From: Lachnospiraceae bacterium
Lineage (GTDB): Bacteria > Bacillota > Clostridia > Lachnospirales > Lachnospiraceae
Assembly: GCA_910575105.1 (NCBI GenBank)
Contig: CAJTDK010000018.1
Span: 1-64,000 of the forward strand
Length of the DNA: 64,000 nt
Direction of reading: 5' to 3'
Shown here: one piece after another, positions 24,975 through 34,300 of the stretch
How positions within the stretch are numbered: the stretch's first letter is position 1
Layout of the letters: every line of letters starts with the position of its first letter
Program-made: the position numbers and the translations under genes
The notes under the pieces: generated by a model
What the model was told of the DNA's origin: nothing
Databases searched by the model: none
The model's input: only the letters and a program-made list of their open reading frames with translations

Positions 24975-25805
24975 CTACCACAGCTCCATCTCAAGCTCTT
25001 TTTCGTCTGTCTCTTTAAAATCCGCCGCAATCTGCGCTTCGACAGGAACCGAAACTATCGCCTTTTTTAACTTTCCTGCTGCAAAGATCTCCTGACGGCT
25101 GAGTATCCCATCTTCATTCACCGTACTTACCAGGCTCAGGCTCTCCACCTCTGTAGATGCATGATCGAGAACCGTATCCTCCGCTCCCAGCTCTGTCATC
25201 AGCCTGTCAATATAATCCTCGGCAATATAGGAAGGCAGCTCATAAGAATATATCCTGTCCGCGCCTTCTTCTTTTACGCTGATATTCGCAATCTGATCAG
25301 ACGCTTCTATGACCATGTCTGTGATATCCGTCACAATTCCAAGGACCTCTTTTGGCGCTTTCTCCTGCTTATCCTTCTTTTTTCCGTCATTCAGGTAATA
25401 CCAGCCGTCCTTGTAATACGCTCTGGTCACAGCATTACCCGGGCTTATCCGGGTCTCCATCGTCATCTGGAGATCCTGCCCGTCTCCTTGCACTACCTGA
25501 ATCTGGGATTCCATCCCGAATTCCCCGTTAATTGTCTTCCCGCCAAGCCTAAGGCGGCCCTCCGTATCAGTCTTAAACGAGGCAAGCTTTGCCGTTGTCT
25601 CCATCGCTTCTGCGATAATCTCGTTATCTGTATGGGGATCTGTGTCTGCTCCGCTTTCCGTGTCATTCTCAGTCTCTTCCTCTGCCTTTTTTGTCTGGGC
25701 CTTCAAAGCTTCCTGATCTTTATCCTCTTTCTGTCCGCACCCAAAGCACAGGGACAGGCAGAGAAGTGACAATAGCCATATTTTCATTATTCTCATCTTA
25801 TTCAT
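24975..25805 (-). CDS. Secreted lipoprotein (DUF6612-like)
   Basis: The 276-aa protein has a lipoprotein signal: MNKMRIMKIWLLSLLCLSLCFGCGQK, with lipobox LCFGC (Cys about residue 23). An acidic linker (EEETENDTESGADTDPHTDN) and a domain of about 210 residues follow, rich in beta strands and reminiscent of DUF6612/LppX-like lipoproteins (AYYKDGWYYLNDGKKK). The start could also be the ATG at 25796 or 25787; no strong ribosome binding site separates them. The 81-bp gap to the gene upstream allows cotranscription. It would be anchored outside the membrane; the ligand is unknown. Confidence 0.65.
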   Translation of the reverse strand: MNKMRIMKIWLLSLLCLSLCFGCGQKEDKDQEALKAQTKKAEEETENDTESGADTDPHTDNEIIAEAMETTAKLASFKTDTEGRLRLGGKTINGEFGMESQIQVVQGDGQDLQMTMETRISPGNAVTRAYYKDGWYYLNDGKKKDKQEKAPKEVLGIVTDITDMVIEASDQIANISVKEEGADRIYSYELPSYIAEDYIDRLMTELGAEDTVLDHASTEVESLSLVSTVNEDGILSRQEIFAAGKLKKAIVSVPVEAQIAADFKETDEKELEMELW

Positions 25806-25886
25806 TCACATCGATTCTATAATTTTGCTCATGATATCTGCGGGCTGCTTCCTGACTGTCTGGCTACCTTCCGGCAATCCCAGCCA

Positions 25887-27017
25887 TCATTTTACCGTGA
25901 CGATCTCATATTCCCTGCTGCCAAGCCCGATCTTCTCTGCATGGGCAAGGCAGGTCTTGTACTCGGTATTCACCGTCGTATTTTCAAAATGATCGTGATG
26001 GTCGCAGAAATCTGCCAGCTTCATATTGTCTGTAAGCTGGCTGTTGGGGAGAGGCTCCGCCTTAAGACAGGCATCCACACAGGCCTGGTCAAGCGCCAGC
26101 GGGTCAAAAGACGCGAACATGCCGATATTAGGCAGGATCGGCGCATCGTTCTCCGGATGGCAGTCACAGTTCGGCGACACATCCACGATAAGGGAAATGT
26201 GGAAATTCGGACGGCCGTCTATTACCGCCTTTGTATACTCTGCCATGCGGCAGTTCAGCACCTTCGTCGCTGCATTGTCCGCAAAATCAATAGCGTCAAA
26301 ATTACATGCCCCGATGCAGCGGCCGCAGCCGACGCAGTTTTCCATATTGATCGACATCTTCTTCGACGCCTCGTCATACACAAGGCCGTCGTTGGCACAC
26401 TGCCTCATGCACAGTCGGCAGCCGCGGCAGGCCTGCAAGTCGATGGACGGTTTTCCATTGCGGTGCTGCTCCTTCTTCCCTGCACGGGAACCGCACCCCA
26501 TGCCGATATTTTTGATCGTACCGCCAAAACCGGTCATCTCATGCCCTTTAAAATGAGATAAGCTGATAAACACGTCCGCATCCATAACCGCGCGCCCGAT
26601 GAGCGCTTTCTTTATGTACTCGCCGCCCTCAACAGGCACCTCGATGTCGTCCGTCCCCTTCAGCCCGTCGCCGATCAGTATCGGACAACCTACAGTCATC
26701 GGCGTAAATCCGTTCTCCCATGCACAATACAGATGCTCCAGGGCGTTTTTGCGGCTGCCCGGGTAGAGTGTATTGCAGTCCGTAAGGAAGGGCTTCCCGC
26801 CCATCTCCTTTACCACGTCCGCAACCGCCTTTGCATAATTCGGGCGCAGGTAGCTGATATTTCCAAGCTCCCCGAAATGCATCTTGATGGCAGTAAACTT
26901 ATTATCCATGTCAATATCGCCGATTCCTGCCGCTTTGATCAGGCGTTTGAGCTTGCTCGGAAGTCCTTCTCCCAGCTTCGCCCTGAAATCGGTAAAATAA
27001 ACTTTTGATTTCCCCAT
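25887..27017 (-). CDS. DUF362 domain protein with two [4Fe-4S] ferredoxin motifs
   Basis: In this 376-aa protein residues 1-190 and 270-376 form the DUF362 fold (MHFGELGNISYLRPNYAKAV, LSHFKGHEMTGFGGTIKNIGMGCGS). A bacterial ferredoxin insert holds CRGCRLCMRQC and CVGCGRCIGACNFDAI, each CxxCxxCxxxC. It is an iron-sulfur protein of uncertain role, widespread in anaerobes. AGGAGAAC precedes ATG 27017. It lies 44 bp after the CyuA-like gene and is likely in its operon, which hints at electron transfer or cofactor supply for that iron-sulfur lyase. Confidence 0.88.
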   Translation of the reverse strand: MGKSKVYFTDFRAKLGEGLPSKLKRLIKAAGIGDIDMDNKFTAIKMHFGELGNISYLRPNYAKAVADVVKEMGGKPFLTDCNTLYPGSRKNALEHLYCAWENGFTPMTVGCPILIGDGLKGTDDIEVPVEGGEYIKKALIGRAVMDADVFISLSHFKGHEMTGFGGTIKNIGMGCGSRAGKKEQHRNGKPSIDLQACRGCRLCMRQCANDGLVYDEASKKMSINMENCVGCGRCIGACNFDAIDFADNAATKVLNCRMAEYTKAVIDGRPNFHISLIVDVSPNCDCHPENDAPILPNIGMFASFDPLALDQACVDACLKAEPLPNSQLTDNMKLADFCDHHDHFENTTVNTEYKTCLAHAEKIGLGSREYEIVTVK

Positions 27018-27061
27018 ATGGTCTGTTCTCCTGTTCTTTAAACTATTTCACTACAGATACA

Positions 27062-28339
27062 TTAATCATTGATCATCATCTTGATGATCTCCTCGTTCGT
27101 CTCCTTCATGCCGTCCTTGCCAAGCCTTCCGATATTGCTGATGGTAGCCTCCACGCCCTTGGTCACGATGCCGTCCCCGGCGTAGAACTGCTGCCCGCGC
27201 AGAAACATGTTGTACCCTAAGATTCCCGCATCCACAGATGCGGCGATCTTTGCCGCGCAGGATGCCTTCGCCCCGTCGCAGACCATCCCTGACACAATAG
27301 CCAGGGCATTGACTACCGTATGTACCACTTCCTCATAGCCGCCGCCCATAAGATAAGCGATCCCGGCTCCTGCCGCCGCTCCTGCGCTGACTGCGCCGCA
27401 GTACGCAGAAAGCCTGCCGATACCTGTCTTCTGATGGATCGCCGTTAAGTTCGACAGCGCCAGCGCACGGTACATCTTCTCCTCCCCGGAGTCATATTCC
27501 TTCGCATATTCCAAGACCGGAAGGGAGCAGGTCATCCCCTGATTGCCGCTGCCCGCATTGATGATCACTGGAAGCTCACAGCCGTTCATCCTAGCGTCAG
27601 ACCCTGCCGCCGCCCTCGCTTTCGCCCTTGTACGGACATCATCTCCATAGGTGTCAAGAAGGACGCTTCCGATATTCGCACCGTAATTTCCTTTCATCCC
27701 TTCGTCGGCAATGGCTGTATTGTACGCAATCTGCCGCCCGATAACCTCCCGGATATCGTCGATATCCACAGAATTGATGAAATCCCAGATATCTTCCATG
27801 TTAAGGAGCGACCTGTCAGTCAGCCCTTCCTCCGTCTCTCCCTCCACCGGGATATCGGTAAGCTTCTTTCCGTCCTTTTCCACCAGGACGATATTCGTAT
27901 GATAATTCGCGATCCTCACCTTCGCGCAGGAATCTCCTTTTTTTACCACGACGATGATGTCGAAGGTAACTCCGTTGTCAATGTGCTCTACACTTATCGG
28001 TACTGTCTTTAAAAACTCTGCCATCCGCACCGTCTCCTCCTCGGTAACTTCCGCGATGACCTCCAGCTCCTTCTCTGCCTTCCCGGCGATGATCCCTGCT
28101 GTCGCTGCCGCCGGTATTCCTTTCAGGTGATTCGTGTTGGGAACAATCACACTCTTAACATTTTTAATGATGCTTCCGCTGGCGCCGATCTCTACGCTGT
28201 CTGGCATCCCGCCCAGCACCTCTCTCGCCTTCGCAGCGGCATACGCCAGGGCAATCGGCTCTGTACAGCCCATGGCCGGCACAAGCTCCTCGTTAAGGAT
28301 CTGGATATATGCCGCATATTTTTCATTTGTCTTTTCCAT
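27062..28339 (-). CDS. L-cysteine desulfidase/L-serine dehydratase-like protein (UPF0597/CyuA family)
   Basis: The 425-aa protein carries the family N-terminus EELVPAMGCTEPIALAYAAAKAREVL and the iron-sulfur ligand region SAYCGAVSAGAAAGAG...GMVCDGAKASCAAKIAASVD. Members split L-cysteine into pyruvate, H2S and ammonia, or dehydrate serine, using a [4Fe-4S] cluster. AAAGGAGAGG precedes ATG 28339. A paralogue sits at 56238-57533 in the peptide operon. This copy is written in the G+C-rich style of its neighbours. Whether cysteine or serine is the substrate cannot be told from sequence. Confidence 0.87.
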   Translation of the reverse strand: MEKTNEKYAAYIQILNEELVPAMGCTEPIALAYAAAKAREVLGGMPDSVEIGASGSIIKNVKSVIVPNTNHLKGIPAAATAGIIAGKAEKELEVIAEVTEEETVRMAEFLKTVPISVEHIDNGVTFDIIVVVKKGDSCAKVRIANYHTNIVLVEKDGKKLTDIPVEGETEEGLTDRSLLNMEDIWDFINSVDIDDIREVIGRQIAYNTAIADEGMKGNYGANIGSVLLDTYGDDVRTRAKARAAAGSDARMNGCELPVIINAGSGNQGMTCSLPVLEYAKEYDSGEEKMYRALALSNLTAIHQKTGIGRLSAYCGAVSAGAAAGAGIAYLMGGGYEEVVHTVVNALAIVSGMVCDGAKASCAAKIAASVDAGILGYNMFLRGQQFYAGDGIVTKGVEATISNIGRLGKDGMKETNEEIIKMMIND

Positions 28340-28750
28340 CTAAAACCTCTCCTTTATCATAAGACATTATACATTCCCTGCTCCTATTATAGAAAATCTA
28401 TCAGCATGTTGCAATATAAAGTTACTGTTCATGGGTCAGGAATGCGCACTGGCTGCGCATTCCGTAAGAACATGATACAGGAGTAAGGGGCGGCTTTTGC
28501 GCAGCAGAACTCGGAATGCCGCCACGAATCATTGCTATGAGCGGCTCCTGAGCCGTAAATAGTAACAATATAAATACAAAAAAAGCACCCAATTATCCCA
28601 TACCGCTTGAAAACCTCCGGCGATAACGTTACAATAAACTGGAATGTGTGATGCCAGTGCCAAAAGGCCGTGTGTTTTGTATCTGTATAAGTATTAGTAT
28701 TAGTATACATAACCTTGGCACCCGCAAAAAAGGGATAAGGAGATTTTACC
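28340..28750. other. Intergenic region between the CyuA-like gene and murI
   Basis: It holds inverted-repeat copy 2 (28422-28477), a GGCGGCTTTTGC...GCCGCC inverted pair (about 28489-28523), GAGCGGCTC/GAGCCG elements (28549-28568) and an A+T-rich tract with ATTAGTATTAGTATAC (28693-28708) likely to include the murI promoter. No gene is seen. Confidence 0.5.
28422..28477 (-). repeat. 56-bp inverted repeat, copy 2
   Basis: Reverse-complement partner of 24911-24966 with a single mismatch (loop GCCAG instead of GTCAG). The hairpin stem is intact in both. Confidence 0.85.
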
Positions 28751-29572
28751 GTGCAGATTCAAAATAAACTTACGATGCCGATCGGCGTCTTTGATTCCGG
28801 CGTCGGCGGGCTCACTGTCGCCCGCGAGATCATGCGCCAGCTTCCAAGCGAAAATGTAGTATATTTCGGGGATACTGCCAGAGTCCCTTACGGCAGCAAG
28901 TCAAAGGATACGATCATCCGGTTTTCCAGGCAGATCATCCGGTTTTTAAAGACAAAGAACGTAAAAGCGATCGTGATCGCCTGCAACACGGTGAGCGCCC
29001 TCGCTCTTGAGACTGTTCAGGAAGAGATGGATATCCCGGTGATCGGCGTGATCGCACCAGGCGCCAGAGCCGCTGTAAATGAGACAAAAAATAAAAAGAT
29101 CGGAGTCGTAGGGACTGAGGCGACCATTCGGAGCGAGACTTATACAAAGATCATCAAAGCGAAGCTGCCCGATGCATCTGTCATCGGAAAGTCCTGCCCG
29201 CTCTTCGTGCCCCTGGTAGAGGAGGGCTTTTCCAAGCATTCCATCACAGAGCAGGTCATCGACATCTATCTGTCAGATATGCGCAGCACCGACATCGACA
29301 CGATGATCCTCGGATGCACCCATTATCCTCTGCTCCGCTCAAAAATCATGGCATACCTGGGCGAACGCGTACAGATCGTAAACCCGGCGTACGAGACTGC
29401 TATGGACCTGAAAGCTATTTTAAATAAGAACAATACCGCCAACACGTCCGAAAGTCCCGGCACTTACGAATTTTATGTGAGTGACGCGGCAGAAAAGTTC
29501 ACCAAATTCGCGAACTCCATCCTGCCATATGACATCGCGACGACGCAGTGCATCAATATCGAAGAATATTAA
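28751..29572 (+). CDS. murI: Glutamate racemase
   Basis: The 273-aa enzyme makes D-glutamate for peptidoglycan. It shows IGVFDSGVGGLTVAREI (Asp general base), YFGDTARVPYG, IACNTVSALAL (first catalytic Cys) and ILGCTHYPLL (second catalytic Cys and His), all in order. The start is GTG 28751 with AAGGAG eight bases upstream; the first in-frame ATG is eight codons in and has no such site. It is monocistronic, facing metY across a shared terminator. Confidence 0.95.
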   Translation: MQIQNKLTMPIGVFDSGVGGLTVAREIMRQLPSENVVYFGDTARVPYGSKSKDTIIRFSRQIIRFLKTKNVKAIVIACNTVSALALETVQEEMDIPVIGVIAPGARAAVNETKNKKIGVVGTEATIRSETYTKIIKAKLPDASVIGKSCPLFVPLVEEGFSKHSITEQVIDIYLSDMRSTDIDTMILGCTHYPLLRSKIMAYLGERVQIVNPAYETAMDLKAILNKNNTANTSESPGTYEFYVSDAAEKFTKFANSILPYDIATTQCINIEEY

Positions 29573-29650
29573 TGCTGTCTGCATGCTTACTGAGCACAGA
29601 TGCCTGCTCACCATAGATGCTTACTTTCTTAGTAAGAAGAATAGCTCCAT

Positions 29651-29699
29651 AAAAAACAGATGACTGCCGGTTATTTTACCTTCAGCCATCTGTTTTTTT
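29651..29699. terminator. Bidirectional terminator between murI and metY
   Basis: AAAAAACAGATG (29651-29662) pairs with CATCTGTTTTTT, with an inner CTG/CAG extension. The A-run and T-run let it work in both directions. It overlaps the last bases of metY. Confidence 0.82.
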
Positions 29700-31005
29700 A
29701 TTCTGCGGCCTTAAACGCCTCTTCCAAGTCTTCAATAATATCGTCTATATTCTCCGTTCCGATAGAAAGCCGGATGGTGTTAGGCTTTATGCCCTGCTCG
29801 GAAAGCTCCTCCTCAGTGCACTGGCTGTGAGTAGTTGTCGCCGGATGGATGACCAGGGACTTCGCATCCGCCACATTCGCCAGCAGCGAGAACAACTCCA
29901 GATTGTCGATAAATGCCTTCGCCTTCTTCGCATCGCCCTTAATCTCAAAGGTAAAGATGGATCCGCCGCCGTTGGGGAAATATTTTTTGTACAGCTCCTC
30001 CTGTCTTGCCTCCTCTGTCACGGCCGGATGGTTCACCTTCTCCACCTGAGGATGTCCATTCAGGAAGTCTACGACCTTCAGCGCATTTTCCACATGGCGC
30101 TCCACTCGTAGGGAAAGTGTCTCTAGCCCCTGGAGGAAGAAAAATGCGTGGAACGGCGAGAGAGTCGCTCCCGTGTCCCGAAGAAGGATCGCCCGGATCC
30201 TGGTGACGAACGCCGCCGCTCCTACAGCCTTAGAAAAGCTGATCCCGTGATAGCTGGGATTAGGCCCTGTGATCGCCGGGAACTTCCCGGAAGCCTCCCA
30301 GTCGAATCTTCCGCCGTCCACGATGACGCCGCCCAGCGTAGTCCCGTGCCCGCCGATGAACTTCGTAGCGGAATGCACGACGATATCCGCGCCGTATTCT
30401 ATCGGTCTTACCAGATAAGGCGTCGCAAATGTATTGTCTACCACCAGCGGAATCTTATGTGCATGGGCGATCCTGGCAAGGCTCTCTATATCCAGCACAT
30501 CGGAATTCGGATTCCCAAGAGTCTCAGCAAAGATCGCCTTGGTGTTATCCTGAATCGCGGCCTCGACCGCCCCCTCGTCAAATATGTCAACAAATGTCGT
30601 CTCTACGCCGTACTGCGGGAAGGTATGCGCCAGATAGTTGTAAGTCCCTCCGTATATATTTTTCGCGGAAACGATATGGTCGCCGCTCTGCGCCAGATTC
30701 TGGAAGGTATAAGCGATCGCCGCCGCACCCGACGCCACCGCCAGAGCCGCTACACCGCCCTCTAACGCCGCGATCCTCTGCTCGAAGATATCCTCTGTAG
30801 GATTCGTCAGACGCCCGTAGATATTCCCCGCATCTGATAAGCCGAAGCGCGCCGCCGCATGTTCACTGTCATGGAATACATAGGATGATGTCTGATAAAT
30901 CGGCACCGCCCGCGCGCCTGTAACCGGATCCGGCTGCTCCTGCCCTACGTGAAGCTGTAATGTCTCAAATTTAAACGCTCTTTCTTCTCTTGTCCTTTTA
31001 CTCAT
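29698..31005 (-). CDS. metY: O-acetylhomoserine sulfhydrylase
   Basis: This 435-aa PLP enzyme of the Cys/Met metabolism family has ETLQLHVGQEQPDPVTGARAVPIYQTSSYVF, the substrate/PLP segments YGRLTNPT, the Lys in VHSATKFIGGHGTTLGG (Schiff base) and LFSLLANVADAKSLVIHPATTTHSQ. The length and the GARAVPIYQTSSYVF text fit MetY (O-acetylhomoserine + sulfide to homocysteine) better than MetB. ATG 31005 is chosen over GTG 31014 because AGGAGTG would overlap the latter. A CCTACC/GGTAGG palindrome in the leader suggests sulfur control. Confidence 0.9.
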   Translation of the reverse strand: MSKRTREERAFKFETLQLHVGQEQPDPVTGARAVPIYQTSSYVFHDSEHAAARFGLSDAGNIYGRLTNPTEDIFEQRIAALEGGVAALAVASGAAAIAYTFQNLAQSGDHIVSAKNIYGGTYNYLAHTFPQYGVETTFVDIFDEGAVEAAIQDNTKAIFAETLGNPNSDVLDIESLARIAHAHKIPLVVDNTFATPYLVRPIEYGADIVVHSATKFIGGHGTTLGGVIVDGGRFDWEASGKFPAITGPNPSYHGISFSKAVGAAAFVTRIRAILLRDTGATLSPFHAFFFLQGLETLSLRVERHVENALKVVDFLNGHPQVEKVNHPAVTEEARQEELYKKYFPNGGGSIFTFEIKGDAKKAKAFIDNLELFSLLANVADAKSLVIHPATTTHSQCTEEELSEQGIKPNTIRLSIGTENIDDIIEDLEEAFKAAE

Positions 31006-31036
31006 TGAACTCACTCCTAACTTAATTATTCCTAAT

Positions 31037-31055
31037 TCCTACCTTCTTGGTAGGT
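31037..31055 (-). promoter_or_regulatory. Palindromic operator upstream of metY
   Basis: CCTACC-TTCTT-GGTAGG (31038-31054) is a perfect six-base-arm palindrome 33 bp before the metY start. It resembles sites of Rrf2/CymR-type sulfur regulators in Clostridia. The regulator gene is not in the window. Confidence 0.5.
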
Positions 31056-31272
31056 TTATGATATCACAAAGTAATCCACATGTCCAGCATAAATTTTTTT
31101 ACTGTCTGCTTCTAAATCTAAATTTTATCTGCCGATATTTCTTTCGGTATTTTTATACAATTTTACCCCGGAAAATGAGGTGGCTTTTCTCTGTTATTTT
31201 GAATATTTTTACTATGATTTTATCATTTTCTCCGCTATAATAGGATATGGAATAAAAATCATGCCGCTATAC

Positions 31273-31322
31273 TGCATAAATATGCATGACTAAATTTTCA
31301 CAGACCATGAATAGAATATGCA
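31273..31322 (+). promoter_or_regulatory. Putative ARG boxes upstream of carB
   Basis: TGCATAAATATGCA (31273-31286), directly followed by TGACTAAATTTTCA (31287-31300), and TGAATAGAATATGCA (31308-31322) resemble the ArgR/AhrC consensus TGAATAATTATTCA. They lie 23-72 bp before the start codon. Confidence 0.45.
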
Positions 31323-31344
31323 CTTTAAACTAAAGGAGGTACAT

Positions 31345-34300
31345 ATGCCAAAAAGAACAGATATTAACAAAGTATTAATCATCGGCTCCGGTCCCATCAT
31401 CATCGGGCAGGCATGCGAATTCGACTATTCCGGAACACAGGCGTGCAAAGCCTTAAAAAAGCTTGGATATGAGATTGTACTGGTAAATTCCAACCCCGCC
31501 ACGATCATGACTGACCCGGAAACTGCCGATGTGACTTATATCGAGCCGCTGAATGTAGAACGTCTGGAGCAGATCATCGCAAAGGAACGTCCGGACGCAC
31601 TGCTGCCCAATCTCGGCGGACAGTCCGGATTGAATCTCTGCGCCGAGCTTTCCAAAGCGGGCGTCCTTGACAAATACCACGTACAGGTTATCGGCGTACA
31701 GGTGGACGCGATCGAACGCGGGGAAGACCGTATCGAATTCAAGAAATCCATGGATTCCATCGGGATCGAGATGGCAAAAAGCGAAGTTGCCTACACAGTG
31801 GAAGAGGCTCTTAGCATCGCCGGCAGACTGGGGTATCCGGTCGTCCTGCGCCCTGCATACACCATGGGCGGCGCCGGCGGCGGCCTTGTCTACAATAAGG
31901 AAGAATTAAAGACCGTATGCGCAAGAGGTTTGCAGGCAAGCCTTGTGGGCCAAGTGCTTGTAGAGGAATCTATTCTTGGCTGGGAAGAACTGGAGCTTGA
32001 AGTCGTCCGCGATTCTGAAAATAATATGATCACTGTCTGCTTTATTGAAAATATCGACCCCCTCGGCGTACATACCGGGGATTCTTTCTGTTCTGCTCCG
32101 ATGCTGACTATTTCCAAGGAATGTCAGAAGCGGCTTCAGGAACAGGCTTACCGCATCGTTGAATCTGTGCAGGTCATCGGCGGGACGAATGTGCAGTTCG
32201 CACACGACCCTGTGACCGACCGTATCGTTGTCATTGAAATCAATCCCAGAACTTCCCGGTCTTCTGCACTGGCCTCGAAGGCCACCGGATTTCCGATCGC
32301 TCTCGTCTCCTCCATGCTCGCCGTCGGCCTTACCTTAAAGGACATCCCCTGCGGTAAATACGGAACTCTAGATAAATACGTGCCGGACGGGGATTATGTC
32401 GTGATCAAGTTCGCGCGCTGGGCTTTTGAAAAGTTCAAGGGTGTTGAGGACAAGCTGGGCACACAGATGCGCGCCGTCGGCGAGGTCATGAGTATCGGAA
32501 AGACCTACAAGGAAGCCTTCCAGAAGGCAATCCGCAGTCTGGAGACAGGAAGGTACGGCCTTGGCCACGCAGGAAATTACAACAACATGTCCAAAGAAGC
32601 GCTGCTTAAGCTTCTGATCACTCCGTCAAGCGATCGCCATTTTATCATGTACGAGGCGCTGAGAAAGGGCGCTGAGATAGAGGAGATCTTCCAGATCACC
32701 AAGGTCAAGCACTGGTTCATTGAGCAGATGAAGGAGCTGGTGGAGGAGGAAGAGGCGCTTGCCGCTTTCGCAGGCTCTCTTCCGCCGGACGATAGGCTCA
32801 TCTCTGCCAAGAGGAACGGCTTCTCGGACAAATATCTGGGGCAGATTCTTAACATTTCCGAGGAAACTATCCGCAATAAGCGTATCGCGCTTGGCGTCAC
32901 GGAAAGCTGGGAAGGCGTACACGTAAGTGGCACCGAAGACAGCGCCTACTATTATTCTACCTACAATGCAGCGGATAAGAACCCGGTAAATACTGACCGC
33001 CCTAAGATCATGATCTTAGGCGGCGGCCCTAACCGCATCGGACAGGGCATCGAATTCGACTACTGCTGCGTACATGCTTCTCTGGCGCTTAAGAAGCTTG
33101 GATTTGAAACGATCATCGTAAACTGCAATCCCGAAACTGTCTCTACGGATTATGATACTTCCGACAAGCTGTATTTTGAGCCGCTGACGCTGGAGGATGT
33201 CTTAAGCATTTACAATAAGGAAAAGCCGTTGGGCGTAATCGCGCAATTCGGCGGCCAGACACCGCTTAACTTAGCGTCCGAGCTTGAAAAGAACGGTGTC
33301 CGGATACTGGGGACCTCCCCGGCAGTCATTGATCTGGCGGAGGACAGGGATCTGTTCCGGGCGATGATGGATAAGCTTGGTATCCCTATGCCGGAATCCG
33401 GGATGGCAGCTACTGTCAAAGAAGCCCTTGAGATCGCGCAGAAGATCGGTTATCCGGTCATGGTGCGTCCTTCCTACGTCCTCGGCGGACGGGGCATGGA
33501 GGTAGTATATGATGATGAAAGCATGGAAGGCTATATGAAGGCCGCTGTCGGCGTCACCCCTGACCGCCCGATCCTCATCGACCGGTTCCTGAACCATGCG
33601 CTGGAGTGCGAGGCGGATGCCATCAGTGACGGGACGCACGCATTTGTCCCGGCCGTCATGGAGCACATTGAGCTTGCCGGAGTCCATTCGGGTGATTCGG
33701 CCTGCATCATCCCGTCGGTTCACATTTCCGCGGAAAATGTAGCGACGATCAAGGAATATACGAGAAAGATCGCGGAGGAGATGCATGTCAAGGGCCTGAT
33801 GAATATGCAGTATGCCATCGAGGACGGCAAGGTGTATGTGTTAGAGGCCAACCCGCGGGCATCAAGGACGGTTCCCCTCGTGTCGAAGGTATGTAATATC
33901 CGGATGGTTCCTCTGGCGACGGAAATCATCACTGCGGAGATTACCGGAAAGCCGTCGCCGGTCCCGGGACTTAAGGAACAGGTGATCCCGTATTACGGCG
34001 TTAAGGAAGCTGTCTTCCCGTTTAACATGTTCCAGGAGGTGGACCCGGTCCTCGGACCGGAGATGCGTTCAACCGGAGAGGTCTTAGGACTTTCCCCCTA
34101 CTACGGCGAGGCGTTCTACAAAGCCCAGGAGGCGACCCAGACGAAACTCCCTCTTGGCGGGACAGCGCTGATCTCCGTGAACCGCAAGGACAAGGGAGAA
34201 GTTGTGGAGATTGCAAAGAGCATCGCAGACGACGGATTTAAGATCGCAGCCACCGGAAATACTTACCAATTGATCCGCGAAGCCGGAATTGATGCAGAGC

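Noticed and set aside
25161-25769. 202-codon frame antisense to the lipoprotein gene
   Set aside because: Lacks a start signal, and the lipoprotein on the other strand has a clear signal peptide and lipobox.
30148-30800. Open frames of 123-205 codons antisense to metY
   Set aside because: They are mirror frames of a G+C-rich gene, with no ribosome binding site and no family pattern.
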